Part shown: positions 53,592-62,660 of the stretch, piece by piece | Numbering within the stretch: position 1 is the first letter of the stretch | Layout of the letters: every line of letters begins with the position of its first letter | Assembly: GCF_014196625.1 (NCBI RefSeq) | Contig: NZ_JACIDZ010000001.1 | Location: forward strand, 682,001 to 746,000 | Direction: 5' to 3' | DNA from: Martelella radicis | Lineage (GTDB): Bacteria > Pseudomonadota > Alphaproteobacteria > Rhizobiales > Rhizobiaceae | DNA length: 64,000 nucleotides | Notes under the pieces: model-generated | What the model was told of the DNA's origin: nothing | Seen by the model: only the letters and a program-made list of their open reading frames with translations | Database searches by the model: none | Position numbers and translations under genes: made by a program

Positions 53592-54181
53592 GCGCCCAGA
53601 TTGCTTCACTTTCGCACAGCGCCTCGCCAAGGCATTCCATAACCGATCGACGCTCAGCGCGCGAACGTCTGGAAAGCTATCGTGCGCTAGTCACCAGCGC
53701 CGCCCCACTTGCTGACGTCATGGCCGACACGGAAGGCATGCACCTAGAGGTATCCGGACCGGACGAGCCGGAAATCATCTGCTCGCTTCCGCCGTCCTGC
53801 CCATCAGACAACCGCGAACTGATCCGTCGACACATCGATATCCCGGCTGATCTGATCGGCATGCTGGATGCAGCGGCGCGTCGCGATGCGGAGCGTCGCC
53901 GCGAGATAGAGCGGCTAAGGCAAGCACTGGAAACAAAGGGCGGCAAGCTCACGAAGGACTATGCCGCCGAGTGCGCCATGAAATGCGCCGACACTGCCTT
54001 TAGACAGTTTTTGATTGAAAGACACGATCTGCCGCACGCTGCCACAGAACAGACGGCTGCCACGCGCGTGAGATCCGTCCTCGCTATAGACAGCCGTGCG
54101 GCGCTCAACTCAGATCCCGACGCCGCGTCGCGATGGCGAGGGATTGTTCAGGACTTCGAAATGTGGAGTAGGGGCAAATGA
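53588..54181 (+). CDS. Conserved element protein of unknown function (197 aa)
   Basis: Homologue of the protein at 1248-1790: both share DEPEIICSLP/AEPEIIGTIP, NRELIRRHIDIPADLI, AARRDAERRREIERL and YAAECAMKC, in the same order and distance. The N-terminal 20 residues are longer here. It is coupled to both neighbours by ATGA overlaps. Conservation in two unrelated integrase elements argues for a role in control or DNA processing during excision or integration. No known domain was recognised. Confidence 0.82.
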   Translation: MSAQIASLSHSASPRHSITDRRSARERLESYRALVTSAAPLADVMADTEGMHLEVSGPDEPEIICSLPPSCPSDNRELIRRHIDIPADLIGMLDAAARRDAERRREIERLRQALETKGGKLTKDYAAECAMKCADTAFRQFLIERHDLPHAATEQTAATRVRSVLAIDSRAALNSDPDAASRWRGIVQDFEMWSRGK

Positions 54182-54531
54182 CAGATACGATCCAGCTTGA
54201 AGACATGATCGATCAGGACACGCTCTTAAACAAATATCCTTGGCTGTCGACCCACATCGTCAGCCGCTGGCGCACGAAAGGCCACATCCGGTTTTTCTGT
54301 GGCAAGGAAGGAAAGCTGGTTTATCCTCTTGGCGACATCGAAACGGCTCTGGGTAGGGAAATGGTATGGCAGCATCAAGAAAGCCAAGATTGTTCGAATA
54401 CCGCGGACAGTGGATCGGTGAAGAGCCCGGCCGCGTCGGTTTCTATCGATACTGGTATGATCAGCGAACCCGCAAGGTTAAGCGAAGAGCGCTCGAGGCG
54501 CAGGATATTGAGGAAGCAAAAGAGGAGCTGA
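54178..54531 (+). CDS. Excisionase/AlpA-like HTH protein
   Basis: The first 60 residues (MIDQDTLLNKYPWLSTHIVSRW, then RTKGHIRFFCGKEGKLVYPLGDIETAL) match the winged-helix layout of AlpA or MerR-like excisionases, with a recognition helix, a turn and a final short helix. The last half is low complexity and lies inside the integrase reading frame (166-base overlap). As the gene just before the integrase it is the candidate recombination directionality factor. Confidence 0.7.
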   Translation: MTDTIQLEDMIDQDTLLNKYPWLSTHIVSRWRTKGHIRFFCGKEGKLVYPLGDIETALGREMVWQHQESQDCSNTADSGSVKSPAASVSIDTGMISEPARLSEERSRRRILRKQKRS

Positions 54532-55622
54532 TCGATATCCTCGGCAGTGCCGGCGCTTCGCGCGGCGCACCGGAAGCCGTCAGCATCGCTGATGTTATGG
54601 CCCACTATTTGGAGCATAAGGCCGAACCCAAAGGACCACGCGCTGCAAGCGCCGCAAGAAGGGCGGCAGAACTCGCTCTGGAAGCTGCCGAAACATTCAG
54701 CTCACACCCGACCGTGGCCCATCTCACCCGTCTCAATCAGCAGCGCATGTGGGCATACATGAGCAGCGAAAACGGTTTGAGCCCGAAATCGATCACCACC
54801 TACATGATTTCGGTTCGTGCCGCCGTCAACTTTGCCGCCATTCCGCAGATCGTCGCGGTCGGAGACGAGAAACAGGAGGTTCAACTTCTGACCTCAGCCA
54901 CCCCGATTTTCTGCAATCAGTCGGAGATCGCCGATCACGTTGGCGGAGAGATGTCACGGCCACGAGACTACATTCCAACTTTCGAAGACCTTGGCCGCTG
55001 GATTGACCGCATCCAGCACGAGGATGATTTTCGCTATGTGATCATCGCGCTCAACACGGCAGCAAGAAACGAGGCGATCTTCGACCTCCGCGTCGATGGC
55101 CAGGTTGATTTCAATAGCGGAACGATCGATCTCAACCCGCCCGGCCGTCGCCAGACGAAAAAGCGGCGCCCGGTGATTCGGCTGACCACTGGCCTTGCGG
55201 CCTGGCTGGACCATTGGGGAGATGACCGACCAATCCGGCAATATCAGGATACGGTCGAAAAGCGGCTGAACGCCATGGGAAAAGATTTGCAGCCGAGAGA
55301 CCAGGACGGTCGCTTGCTTGCCCCGCTCGGCATGCCTGGCATGACCTGCTACACGCTCCGGCACTTTATTGCGACCAACATGCGCCGCGCAGGCATCGAG
55401 GTCTCACGCGAGCAGCGCTCGAAATGGCTGGGTCACGTTGTTGCCGAAGGCTCCCGGACGACCGACTGGTACGAAAAATTCGACCCCGACTACCTGGAAG
55501 ACCCAATGCGCGCCACGGAAATGATCATCCAGAAACTGCAGAATCACACGCACAAAAGCCTGCTTGCTCCCACCATGCACTCACAAGGAACACTTCGCGT
55601 AGTTTCAGGGCATGAAAAATAA
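54366..55622 (+). CDS. Tyrosine recombinase (integrase) of the tRNA-Pro island
   Basis: The 418-residue protein has an N-terminal arm-binding part, a core-binding domain (about 70-190) and a catalytic domain. Catalytic Arg is in NTAARNEAIFDL, the box II segment is CYTLRHF (Tyr where His is usual before x-x-Arg), WLGH supplies the later His, and the nucleophile is likely Tyr in TTDWYEKF. It lies 18 bases from the 50-bp attachment repeat and points at tRNA-Pro, the standard arrangement. It is only distantly related to the integrase at 2.0 kb. Confidence 0.92.
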   Translation: MAASRKPRLFEYRGQWIGEEPGRVGFYRYWYDQRTRKVKRRALEAQDIEEAKEELIDILGSAGASRGAPEAVSIADVMAHYLEHKAEPKGPRAASAARRAAELALEAAETFSSHPTVAHLTRLNQQRMWAYMSSENGLSPKSITTYMISVRAAVNFAAIPQIVAVGDEKQEVQLLTSATPIFCNQSEIADHVGGEMSRPRDYIPTFEDLGRWIDRIQHEDDFRYVIIALNTAARNEAIFDLRVDGQVDFNSGTIDLNPPGRRQTKKRRPVIRLTTGLAAWLDHWGDDRPIRQYQDTVEKRLNAMGKDLQPRDQDGRLLAPLGMPGMTCYTLRHFIATNMRRAGIEVSREQRSKWLGHVVAEGSRTTDWYEKFDPDYLEDPMRATEMIIQKLQNHTHKSLLAPTMHSQGTLRVVSGHEK

Positions 55623-55640
55623 TAGCAATTTCATAATGAT

Positions 55641-55720
<80 letters not shown>

Positions 55721-55789
55721 ACTGCGGTCCGGATACACTGAAGGTCCTTGCGCCGCAACAGGAAAATGGCTTTTGCAAACAGGCGCCGC

Positions 55790-56269
55790 CTAATCAGAAA
55801 GCGCGGGGCCGGTGACGCGATCGCCGGACTTCAACCCGTAGGCCGCCGCCTCACCGCCGCCAAGCTCCAGCACATAGCGCACCGGCTCGGATGAACTGAT
55901 GACCGCCTTCGAGCCCGGCACGGCATTTTCGTGGTAGCCGGAGACCGTGCCGTCGGCGCGGATGAACACCATGTCGAGCGGAATCAGCGTATTGGCCATC
56001 CACATCGAAGCCGGACGGTCCACGCCGAAATCGAAGATCATGCCGTGATCTCGGGCAAGCTCGGTTCTGAACATCAGCCCGCGCTGTCGCTGGGGTGAAC
56101 TTGTGGCGACTTCGACGGCAATAGGATAATCACCGTTCTCGGTATGAAGCGTCAGCTCGGAGACCGGGAACCGCACCGTCTGGTCCTGCGCCAGGCCAGC
56201 GCCGGCAGGCAGAAGCGCGAACAGCGACAGCAGCAAAGCAAGTACTCTCCGGCGCATGGGCTTTTTCAT
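55790..56269 (-). CDS. DUF192 secreted protein
   Basis: A signal peptide (RRRVLALLLSLFALLPAGAGLA) is followed by a DUF192 domain of about 120 residues with RQRGLMFRTELARDHGMIFDF, MWMANTLIPLDMVFI and VLELGGGEAAAYGLKSGD, which are family hallmarks. The biological role of this beta-barrel family is not established; it acts outside the cytoplasm. It follows tRNA-Pro and begins the core region to the right of the island. Confidence 0.9.
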   Translation of the reverse strand: MKKPMRRRVLALLLSLFALLPAGAGLAQDQTVRFPVSELTLHTENGDYPIAVEVATSSPQRQRGLMFRTELARDHGMIFDFGVDRPASMWMANTLIPLDMVFIRADGTVSGYHENAVPGSKAVISSSEPVRYVLELGGGEAAAYGLKSGDRVTGPALSD

Positions 56270-56450
56270 CTCACATCCTTTCAGGCAAGGCCCGCCCCAT
56301 ACATAGGCTGGTCCAGACCGCGCTTCCTCACGTGAACGAAAGCTGAGACCAGATAGAGCCGGGCATCAAGCGAAATCTGCCTGTCTTGAGAAATGTCGCG
56401 GGCTTCGCACCTTCGCTGGAGGGACCTGCGTACAAGCGGCAGCCGAAAAC

Positions 56451-57029
56451 CTAGTGCGTGCTGCGGTTCGGCGACGGCATGTCGGGATGAACTTCCGCAG
56501 CCATCAGCCCCTTCGGCCCCTCGCCGAAACGCACCAGCACGCTCTGGCCGGGCACGAGCTCGGTAATCCCGTAGCGCCTCAGCGTCTCCATATGCACGAA
56601 GATGTCCTCCGTGCCTTCCCCGCGCGTCAGGAAGCCGAAGCCCTTCTCGCGGTTGAACCATTTGACCAGAACCCGTTCCAGCCCGCTCGAAGGCTCGACC
56701 TGGACATGGGTCTTGACCGGCGGAAGCTGCGAAGGGTGAACCGCGGTCGACTGGTCCATGGAAAGGATACGGAAGGCCTGAAGGCCGCGCTCGCGTTTCT
56801 GCACAAGCGCCACCACGCGGGTGCCTTCCAGGATTGTCTGGTAACCGTCGCGTCTGAGGCAGGTGATGTGCAGCAGAATGTCCTCCATGCCGTTATCCGG
56901 CACGACGAAGCCGAAGCCCTTGCCGACATCGAACCACTTCACGAAACCGGTGACCTCCAGCAGTTCATCGGTTTCCGTGCCCGCCTCTTCACCGGCCGAG
57001 TATCGTTCTGCCTCAGACCTTTCGGCCAT
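56451..57029 (-). CDS. Protein with two cold-shock domains
   Basis: The 192-residue protein has two OB-fold cold-shock domains (about 28-95 and 118-182). Each has an RNP1-like motif, VGKGFGFVV and REKGFGFLT, and an RNP2-like motif, DILLHI and DIFVHM. Double-domain forms are typical in Rhizobiales and bind single-stranded RNA or DNA. A short acidic N-terminus precedes them. It is upstream of the DUF192 gene on the same strand. Confidence 0.92.
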   Translation of the reverse strand: MAERSEAERYSAGEEAGTETDELLEVTGFVKWFDVGKGFGFVVPDNGMEDILLHITCLRRDGYQTILEGTRVVALVQKRERGLQAFRILSMDQSTAVHPSQLPPVKTHVQVEPSSGLERVLVKWFNREKGFGFLTRGEGTEDIFVHMETLRRYGITELVPGQSVLVRFGEGPKGLMAAEVHPDMPSPNRSTH

Positions 57030-57194
57030 ACCGCCCCGCTCCTTGAAAAAACCCGGCTGCGAATTAACTGATTCTTGTCATAAGAATAACATTCATACTG
57101 CGGGTTCCCGCAAGTTCTAAACGCAAAACGCGTCCATACGGGTCCCGTCCCCATCCTGATGCCCACCGGCGAACAAACAACAGGGAAGAGAACA

Positions 57195-57635
57195 ATGCAC
57201 TATCTCCACACAATGGTCCGCATTACGGACATCGACGCATCGCTGCGTTTTTACCGCGACCTGATGGGCCTGAAGGAGGTGCGCCGCATCGACAATGACA
57301 AGGGCCGGTTCACGCTGATCTTCCTCGCCGCGCCGAAGGACCTGGAAAACGGCGATGGCGAACATGTGCCGAAACTTGAACTCACCTATAACTGGGACCC
57401 GGAAGAGTATGCCGGCGGCCGCAATTTCGGCCACCTCGCCTATCGCGTCGAGAACATCTACGATTTCTGCCAGAAGCTTTCCGATGCCGGCGTGATCATC
57501 AACCGTCCGCCGCGCGACGGCAACATGGCGTTCGTTCGCTCGCCCGACGGTATCTCGATCGAGATATTGCAGGAAGGCGATCCGCTTGAGCCGAAAGAGC
57601 CCTGGGCATCGATGGCGAACACCGGCAGCTGGTAG
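57195..57635 (+). CDS. gloA: Lactoylglutathione lyase (glyoxalase I)
   Basis: The start at 57,195 (MHYLHTMVRITDIDASLRFY) fits the family; the earlier frame is excluded. The 146-residue VOC-fold enzyme shows HTMVRI, LELTYNW, FGHLAYRV and a final VRSPDGISIEILQ, which supply the His and Glu metal ligands of glyoxalase I. It converts the hemithioacetal of methylglyoxal and glutathione to lactoylglutathione in the cytoplasm. Confidence 0.92.
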   Translation: MHYLHTMVRITDIDASLRFYRDLMGLKEVRRIDNDKGRFTLIFLAAPKDLENGDGEHVPKLELTYNWDPEEYAGGRNFGHLAYRVENIYDFCQKLSDAGVIINRPPRDGNMAFVRSPDGISIEILQEGDPLEPKEPWASMANTGSW

Positions 57636-57800
57636 CAGAAGCGATGCCGCGCGAGAACGCGCGGCATCTTCCCATTAAAATCAACCAGTTACATGCGGGC
57701 CTGAAGCAGGCATTTCAACATGTCGATTTTTTGAAGAAATCGCTGTTTTACGCTTGCAGCAATTCTATTGCCTGATTATAAGGGCGCCCAGCGAACGCAC

Positions 57801-57875
57801 GCGCCCTTCGTCTATCGGTTAGGACGCCAGATTTTCATTCTGGAAAGAGGGGTTCGATTCCCCTAGGGCGTGCCA
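57801..57875 (+). tRNA. tRNA-Glu (TTC), first copy
   Basis: A 75-base cloverleaf with CCA. The anticodon loop TTTTCAT gives TTC, and the T arm has GGTTCGATTCC. It is identical to the second copy at 57,988. Confidence 0.95.
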
Positions 57876-57987
57876 TTCGCGCATGGTCGCAAGATCGTGT
57901 TGCAATGGGTCCGAGGCTCAGCTTCGGATGACGTGTTTTCGCCGACCGGCGGGATTGCCCAAAGCGATTTCGCCAAACATGAGATGC

Positions 57988-58062
57988 GCGCCCTTCGTCT
58001 ATCGGTTAGGACGCCAGATTTTCATTCTGGAAAGAGGGGTTCGATTCCCCTAGGGCGTGCCA
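57988..58062 (+). tRNA. tRNA-Glu (TTC), second copy
   Basis: The 75-base sequence matches the first copy over its length, anticodon TTC. The spacer between copies is 112 bases and unrelated to the next spacer. Confidence 0.95.
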
Positions 58063-58143
58063 CTCATATTCTTCTGCCTGACGGCAACCACCCCTGTGAT
58101 ACAGAGATGGCGACCGCCAACACATGCCGCATGTCCCGCGCAT

Positions 58144-58218
58144 GCGCCCTTCGTCTATCGGTTAGGACGCCAGATTCTCATTCTGGAAAGAGGGGTTCGA
58201 TTCCCCTAGGGCGTACCA
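58144..58218 (+). tRNA. tRNA-Glu (CTC), third copy
   Basis: The same body as the two upstream copies with two changes: anticodon loop TTCTCAT (CTC instead of TTC) and discriminator A instead of G before CCA. It looks like a duplicate that acquired a new anticodon. Confidence 0.92.
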
Positions 58219-58401
58219 GTTATCCACAGCTCTGTTGCCGCCTCCTGTCCGCCGCCCTCTTGTCGAGCAAGGGATCGGGCCACTCTTGCCCCTTGCGCCA
58301 CCCGCCCTTTATTGGCATTGCATATTAGGTTACCGCGCACTTTCGAAAGCGGCGAAGGCGTCGGAAACCGCCAGGACATTGTCCCGGAACGAGGAGCGGG
58401 C

Positions 58402-58935
58402 ATGCATCTGATTCACGAATCGATCGCGATGATCGAGCCCTACCTGCGCCATTACGGCGTGGCGGCGCTGTTCGTCATCGTCTATCTGGAATCGCTCGGC
58501 GCCCCCCTGCCCGGCGAAAGCGCCGTCATCGGCGCCTCGCTTCTGGCCTCCGGCGGGCAGTTGCCGATCGAGGGCGTGTTTCTGGCAGTGTTCATCGGCG
58601 CCGTGCTCGGCGACAATACGGGCTATGCGATCGGGCGCTATGGCGGTCGAACAATCGTCGAGCGCTATGGTCGCTATATCGGCTTCAACGATCAGAGACG
58701 GGAATGGATCGAAGGGCTCTACGACAAACACGGGACGGCCGTCGTGGTCGGGGCGCGCTTCGTGGTGATTCTGAGACAGTTGAACGGGATTGTTGCCGGC
58801 ATGATGGCAATGGCATGGCGCCCTTTCCTGCTGGCAAACATCGTCGGCGCGCTTTTGTGGACCAGCGTGTGGACCGCAGCGCCCTTCGTCTTCGGCGATT
58901 TCTTCGCCGCGCATTTCCACGACCTGATGAAGTAG
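58402..58935 (+). CDS. DedA-family membrane protein
   Basis: GGAGCGGG precedes ATG 58,402. The 177-residue protein has several hydrophobic segments (VAALFVIVYLESLGAPLPGE; GVFLAVFIGAVLGD; FLLANIVGALLWTSVWTAAP). It carries the family hallmark LGDNTGYAIGRYGGR and a GARFVVILRQLNGIVAGMM motif with the conserved Arg. DedA proteins act as flippases for undecaprenyl phosphate or phospholipids in the inner membrane; the substrate here is unknown. Confidence 0.92.
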   Translation: MHLIHESIAMIEPYLRHYGVAALFVIVYLESLGAPLPGESAVIGASLLASGGQLPIEGVFLAVFIGAVLGDNTGYAIGRYGGRTIVERYGRYIGFNDQRREWIEGLYDKHGTAVVVGARFVVILRQLNGIVAGMMAMAWRPFLLANIVGALLWTSVWTAAPFVFGDFFAAHFHDLMK

Positions 58936-58940
58936 CCGCC

Positions 58941-60272
58941 TCAGCCGCGGATCATCCGATCGATCTTGACCGCATAACGGTCAGTCATCCCGGACACATA
59001 GTCGGCCAGCGTATGCAGTGCGGAATACGGATCGCGCGCATGCCGCAGGTCTATGCCAAGGGCGCGCTGCAACTGACGGGGATAGCCGTCGATCCGGTCC
59101 TCGACGAAATCCGCTTCGGCAAGCGCTTCCAGAACGGGTAGCACCCCGTCCAGAATGCGGTGTACCAGATTGCGGCCCATCACCTCCAGTTCCGTCTTGC
59201 GCGGAGACGTAAAGATACGCTCGCTGGCAAGAGCCTCAATCGTGGCGAAGGAATCTGCCTGCGCCGAGGCGCTGACGAGCGCACCGGCGAACTGACCGCC
59301 CATGATCGCATTGTAGTTCTCGGCAAAGGCAGTGCTGCATGCCTCGAAGGCCTTGTTGATCGCGACCGCCCTCAAAACAGCGATTTTTTCCTGGGGCGTG
59401 TCGCCGCGATCATCCTTCGGTGAAAATCCGGCGACGGCGGAAAGCAGTGGCGCAACGTCGCCATAACCGAGATCGCCCGTGGTAAAGGCATCCTCAAGAT
59501 CGAGGATATTGTAGCAGATGTCGTCGGCCGCCTCGACCAGATAGACCAGCGGGTGGCGTCGCCACCAGCCTGCCGACGCATCGCCGGCAAGAAGGCCGGT
59601 TCTGGCGGCGACGGTCTCCAGCGCCGCGCGCTCGGTTTCGAACACGCCGAATTTCTTCAGCCCGCTGTCGCGCACTGCGATCGTCTGGCGGGTGCGCGCC
59701 GTCACCGGATATTTGAGGAAGGCGCCGAGCGTGCCATGCGTCAGCCGCATGCCGCCGCGCCGGTGCATTTCCAGCCCGGCGATGATGCGGAAGCCCTGGG
59801 CGTTGCCCTCGAAGGCCTCGAACTCCTCGGCGAAGCAGGTTTCCCGGTCAGCAAAAAGCCCACCGCCGCGGTCGAATTTTTCGGCAAACCAGGCGCCGAT
59901 CGCCGCCTCGCCGGAATGGCCGAAGGGCGGATTGCCGATATCATGCGCCAGGCAGGCAGCATGGACGAGGCCGGCGACGATCGCCTGTCCGCCCTTCTCG
60001 ACCTTGCCTTCCTGTTCCAGCCACCAGCCGACCTCGAGCCCGAGCGAGCGACCGACGCTCGCCGTCTCGACGGAATGGATCAGACGGTGATGGATATGGT
60101 CGTTATCGTAGAGCGGATGGACCTGGGTCTTGTTGGCGAGCCGCCGGAAGGGCGCCGAAAAGGTGATGCGGTCTGCATCCTGGTCATAGGCGGGGCGGCG
60201 CGGCTTGTCCGACGAGGAGGTCAGAAACAACCGTTCGAGATCGAGCAGTTTCGACCATTCCATCGTCGTCAT
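58941..60272 (-). CDS. dGTPase-like HD-domain deoxynucleotide triphosphohydrolase
   Basis: The 443-residue protein contains the dGTPase HD fold: HHRLIHSVETASVGRSLG, then AHDIGNPPFGHSGEAAI (metal ligands), and VYLVEAADDICYNILDLED (second Asp). C-terminal helices follow. It hydrolyses dNTPs to nucleosides and triphosphate, helping dNTP balance. Start may be 60,272 or the ATG six codons or fewer downstream. It is convergent with dedA (5-base gap). Confidence 0.92.
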   Translation of the reverse strand: MTTMEWSKLLDLERLFLTSSSDKPRRPAYDQDADRITFSAPFRRLANKTQVHPLYDNDHIHHRLIHSVETASVGRSLGLEVGWWLEQEGKVEKGGQAIVAGLVHAACLAHDIGNPPFGHSGEAAIGAWFAEKFDRGGGLFADRETCFAEEFEAFEGNAQGFRIIAGLEMHRRGGMRLTHGTLGAFLKYPVTARTRQTIAVRDSGLKKFGVFETERAALETVAARTGLLAGDASAGWWRRHPLVYLVEAADDICYNILDLEDAFTTGDLGYGDVAPLLSAVAGFSPKDDRGDTPQEKIAVLRAVAINKAFEACSTAFAENYNAIMGGQFAGALVSASAQADSFATIEALASERIFTSPRKTELEVMGRNLVHRILDGVLPVLEALAEADFVEDRIDGYPRQLQRALGIDLRHARDPYSALHTLADYVSGMTDRYAVKIDRMIRG

Positions 60273-60311
60273 GAGATTTCCCTTGCTATCACGGCTTCGT
60301 TGCAGCCGTCG

Positions 60312-60938
60312 CTATTCGGCAGCCTTGCCCTCGGTGTCCGCGTCGGGCGCGTCTTCTGCCTCTTCGTCACGTTCAAGCTCGTAAGCATAGCCCTCGAGCA
60401 TGGTATAGGCCTGCTCGATCGCCTCGATCTGGTCCTCGGCATTGCGGATCGCCTCGGTGATCGACTCGCTTCTGGAGCGCAGCATGGAGCCGAGCACGTC
60501 GGTTGTCGAACTGTCGCGCTTGCGACGGCCGAGCCGGTCCATGTGCTTGCGCACGCGGGCGCGATGGCGCTCAAGCTCGAGGATGTGGAAGCGGCTTTTC
60601 AGAATGTCGTCGGAAAGCTTGCGACGCATTGCCGCAACCGGATCGAAACTGCCGGGCTCGCGATCGTCGAGGATCATCTCGTTGACGAGCGGCTCCAGCA
60701 ACATCAGCCCCTTCAGGTCCTTCGGGTCGGCAAGCTCGGGATCATAGCCGGTATCGTCAAAGACCTTGCGCCGGACGGGGTCCTTCAACAGGTCGTAGGA
60801 CGCCTGAAGACGGGCGAAGCGTTCCTCGTCGCCGCCGCTGTCGGGATGGGCTTCCTTGGCCAGACGACGATAGGCCGCCCGCACGGTCTTCTCGTCGCAA
60901 TCATGGTCTACGCCAAGCACTTCATAGGGGTCGATCAA
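60312..60938 (-). CDS. J-domain protein
   Basis: A J domain occupies residues 1-70 (MIDPYEVLGVDHDCDEKTV, then AYRRLAKEAHPDSGGDEERF) with the essential HPD motif. The remaining 140 residues are charged and helical (RHRARVRKHMDRLGRRKRD; EAIEQAYTMLEGYAYELERDEEAED) with an acidic tail. It is a DnaK co-chaperone of unknown client range. It is encoded upstream of the dGTPase gene on the same strand, separated by 39 bases. Confidence 0.92.
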   Translation of the reverse strand: MIDPYEVLGVDHDCDEKTVRAAYRRLAKEAHPDSGGDEERFARLQASYDLLKDPVRRKVFDDTGYDPELADPKDLKGLMLLEPLVNEMILDDREPGSFDPVAAMRRKLSDDILKSRFHILELERHRARVRKHMDRLGRRKRDSSTTDVLGSMLRSRSESITEAIRNAEDQIEAIEQAYTMLEGYAYELERDEEAEDAPDADTEGKAAE

Positions 60939-61395
60939 GATGTTACCCGTCTCGCCGTGTCGATCAAAGTCCCTCTGAACTACTCTGCCATCGCCGCCGG
61001 TTCAAGCCGAAAGCCGGCCTGCCCGGCGCCCCTTCCCCTTGAATTGGCGAAAATCACCCTATTTCCATGGCATGGTTGAATGCACGACACTTTGGCGCCG
61101 GAAATTTGACATTCCACCGCCATAATTCTACACAGCGGAGGCCGCTCGATCGTTGAATTGACAACAGACAAGGCGGCCTTGTCGGGCTCTCTTGAGCCCT
61201 GGGGTATCGCGGACATTCGCCGGGTCGGTTTGCCGATCCTGCGCTTTCGCTCGGATGCGAGAGACATGTCCGGATGGATGCGAACGTCGCTTCTGGAGCC
61301 CCTTTTGCGTGGCGCGCGCGGGCCGCGCGCAGGCACAACCGAAGATCGGACGCCTCAGGGACCCTCATTCCCCTGTTGCCGAGTAAGGAAGAGGT
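60939..61395. other. Intergenic region upstream of proV
   Basis: No gene is supported. A GC-rich inverted repeat, GCGCGCG-GGC-CGCGCGC, lies at 61,314-61,330 and can form a strong hairpin 65 bases before proV, possibly in the leader or as a terminator. GGAAGAGGT is the ribosome-binding site. The promoters of proV and of the divergent J-domain gene must be here but no clear hexamers were assigned. Confidence 0.5.
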
Positions 61396-62640
61396 ATGAC
61401 TGTCAAACTGACCGCGAAAAACGTTTCCAAGCTTTTCAACGATGACAGCGGCGAAGGGGCACGTCGCCTCGCCGCCGGCGAGAGCAAGGAAGACATCTTC
61501 AAGGCCACGGGTGTCACCGTTGGCATCGACAATGTGAGCTTTGATGTCCAGGAAGGCGAGATCTTCGTCATCATGGGCCTTTCGGGCTCCGGTAAATCCA
61601 CCATCGTGCGCACGCTGAACGGCCTGATCCCGCCGACATCCGGTTCGATCATGATCGACGATGTCGACGTCGCCAATTGCAGCAAGGAAGCGCTGAGGGA
61701 AGTCCGCAGGCAGAAAATCACCATGGTTTTCCAGCACTTCGCGCTGTTTCCTCACAAAACGATTATAGACAACGTCGCCTTCGGGCTGAAGCTCAAGGGC
61801 GTCGACAAGGAAGAGCGTCACAAGCAGGCGCTGGCCTCGCTCGCCAAGGTCGGGCTCGACGCCTATGCCAACAGCTATCCGAGCCAGCTTTCCGGCGGCA
61901 TGCAGCAGCGCGTGGGCCTTGCCCGCGGCCTGGCCAACGACCCGGAAATCCTGCTGATGGACGAGCCCTTCGGCGCGCTTGACCCGCTGATCCGCCGCGA
62001 GATGCAGGACGAACTGATCGTTCTTCAAAAGGAATTAAAGAAGACCATCGTCTTCATCACCCACGACCTCAACGAAGCCATGATCCTCGGCGACCGCATC
62101 GCCATCATGAAGGACGGCGCATTCGTGCAGGTGGGCACGGCCCAGGAGATCGTCTCCGAACCGGCCGACGATTATGTCCGCGCCTTCGTGTCCGATATCG
62201 ACCGCAGCCGCGTCTTCAAAGTGTCCGACATCTCCAGCGATGCGGCCTGGGTAAAGGTTGACGCCACGGCCCGCGACGCACTCGGCGTCATGGACAAGGC
62301 CAAGTCCGACCTCGCCTATGTGGTCGAGCGCGGCGTGCCCGTGGGCCTGCTGATGCGTTCGGATGCGCTTGAGTGTCCGCGCGACACGCCGGTGCGTGAC
62401 GTCATGTTTGCCGAGCCGCCGACCGTGCCGGAAGAGGCCTACCTCAATGAAGTCTACGGCGCCGCACAGGCGGGCGTGCCGATGGCCGTGACCGATGACG
62501 ACGGCAAGCTCGTCGGCGTGGTCTCGCAGGATCAGATCTTCGAACAGCTTGCCGCTGATCCGGAAGAGCCTGAAACGGAGACCGAAGAGACCGACGCTGA
62601 GAAAAACAAACCGGCTGCAAGCCAGCCGGCTTCGGAATAA
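61396..62640 (+). CDS. proV: Glycine betaine/proline-type ABC transporter ATPase
   Basis: The 414-residue protein has an ABC domain: Walker [11 protein letters not shown]-loop [11 protein letters not shown], signature LSGGMQQRV, Walker [13 protein letters not shown] and H-loop [11 protein letters not shown] long N-terminal helix ([12 protein letters not shown]) and a C-terminal pair of CBS domains (about 275-385) match ProV/OpuAA. CBS domains gate such carriers by ionic strength. It powers uptake of betaine, choline or proline betaine. proW starts 20 bases on. A 30-residue acidic tail ends the protein. Confidence 0.93.
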   Translation: MTVKLTAKNVSKLFNDDSGEGARRLAAGESKEDIFKATGVTVGIDNVSFDVQEGEIFVIMGLSGSGKSTIVRTLNGLIPPTSGSIMIDDVDVANCSKEALREVRRQKITMVFQHFALFPHKTIIDNVAFGLKLKGVDKEERHKQALASLAKVGLDAYANSYPSQLSGGMQQRVGLARGLANDPEILLMDEPFGALDPLIRREMQDELIVLQKELKKTIVFITHDLNEAMILGDRIAIMKDGAFVQVGTAQEIVSEPADDYVRAFVSDIDRSRVFKVSDISSDAAWVKVDATARDALGVMDKAKSDLAYVVERGVPVGLLMRSDALECPRDTPVRDVMFAEPPTVPEEAYLNEVYGAAQAGVPMAVTDDDGKLVGVVSQDQIFEQLAADPEEPETETEETDAEKNKPAASQPASE

Positions 62641-62660
62641 GCCGACAGGAGACCAGAGAT

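Noticed and set aside
59553-61079. 508-codon plus-strand frame across dGTPase and J-domain genes
   Set aside because: It is antisense to two well-supported genes and gives no family resemblance.
61054-62028. 324-codon minus-strand frame opposite proV
   Set aside because: It is antisense to a complete ABC ATPase gene, has no recognisable protein and no start signal.
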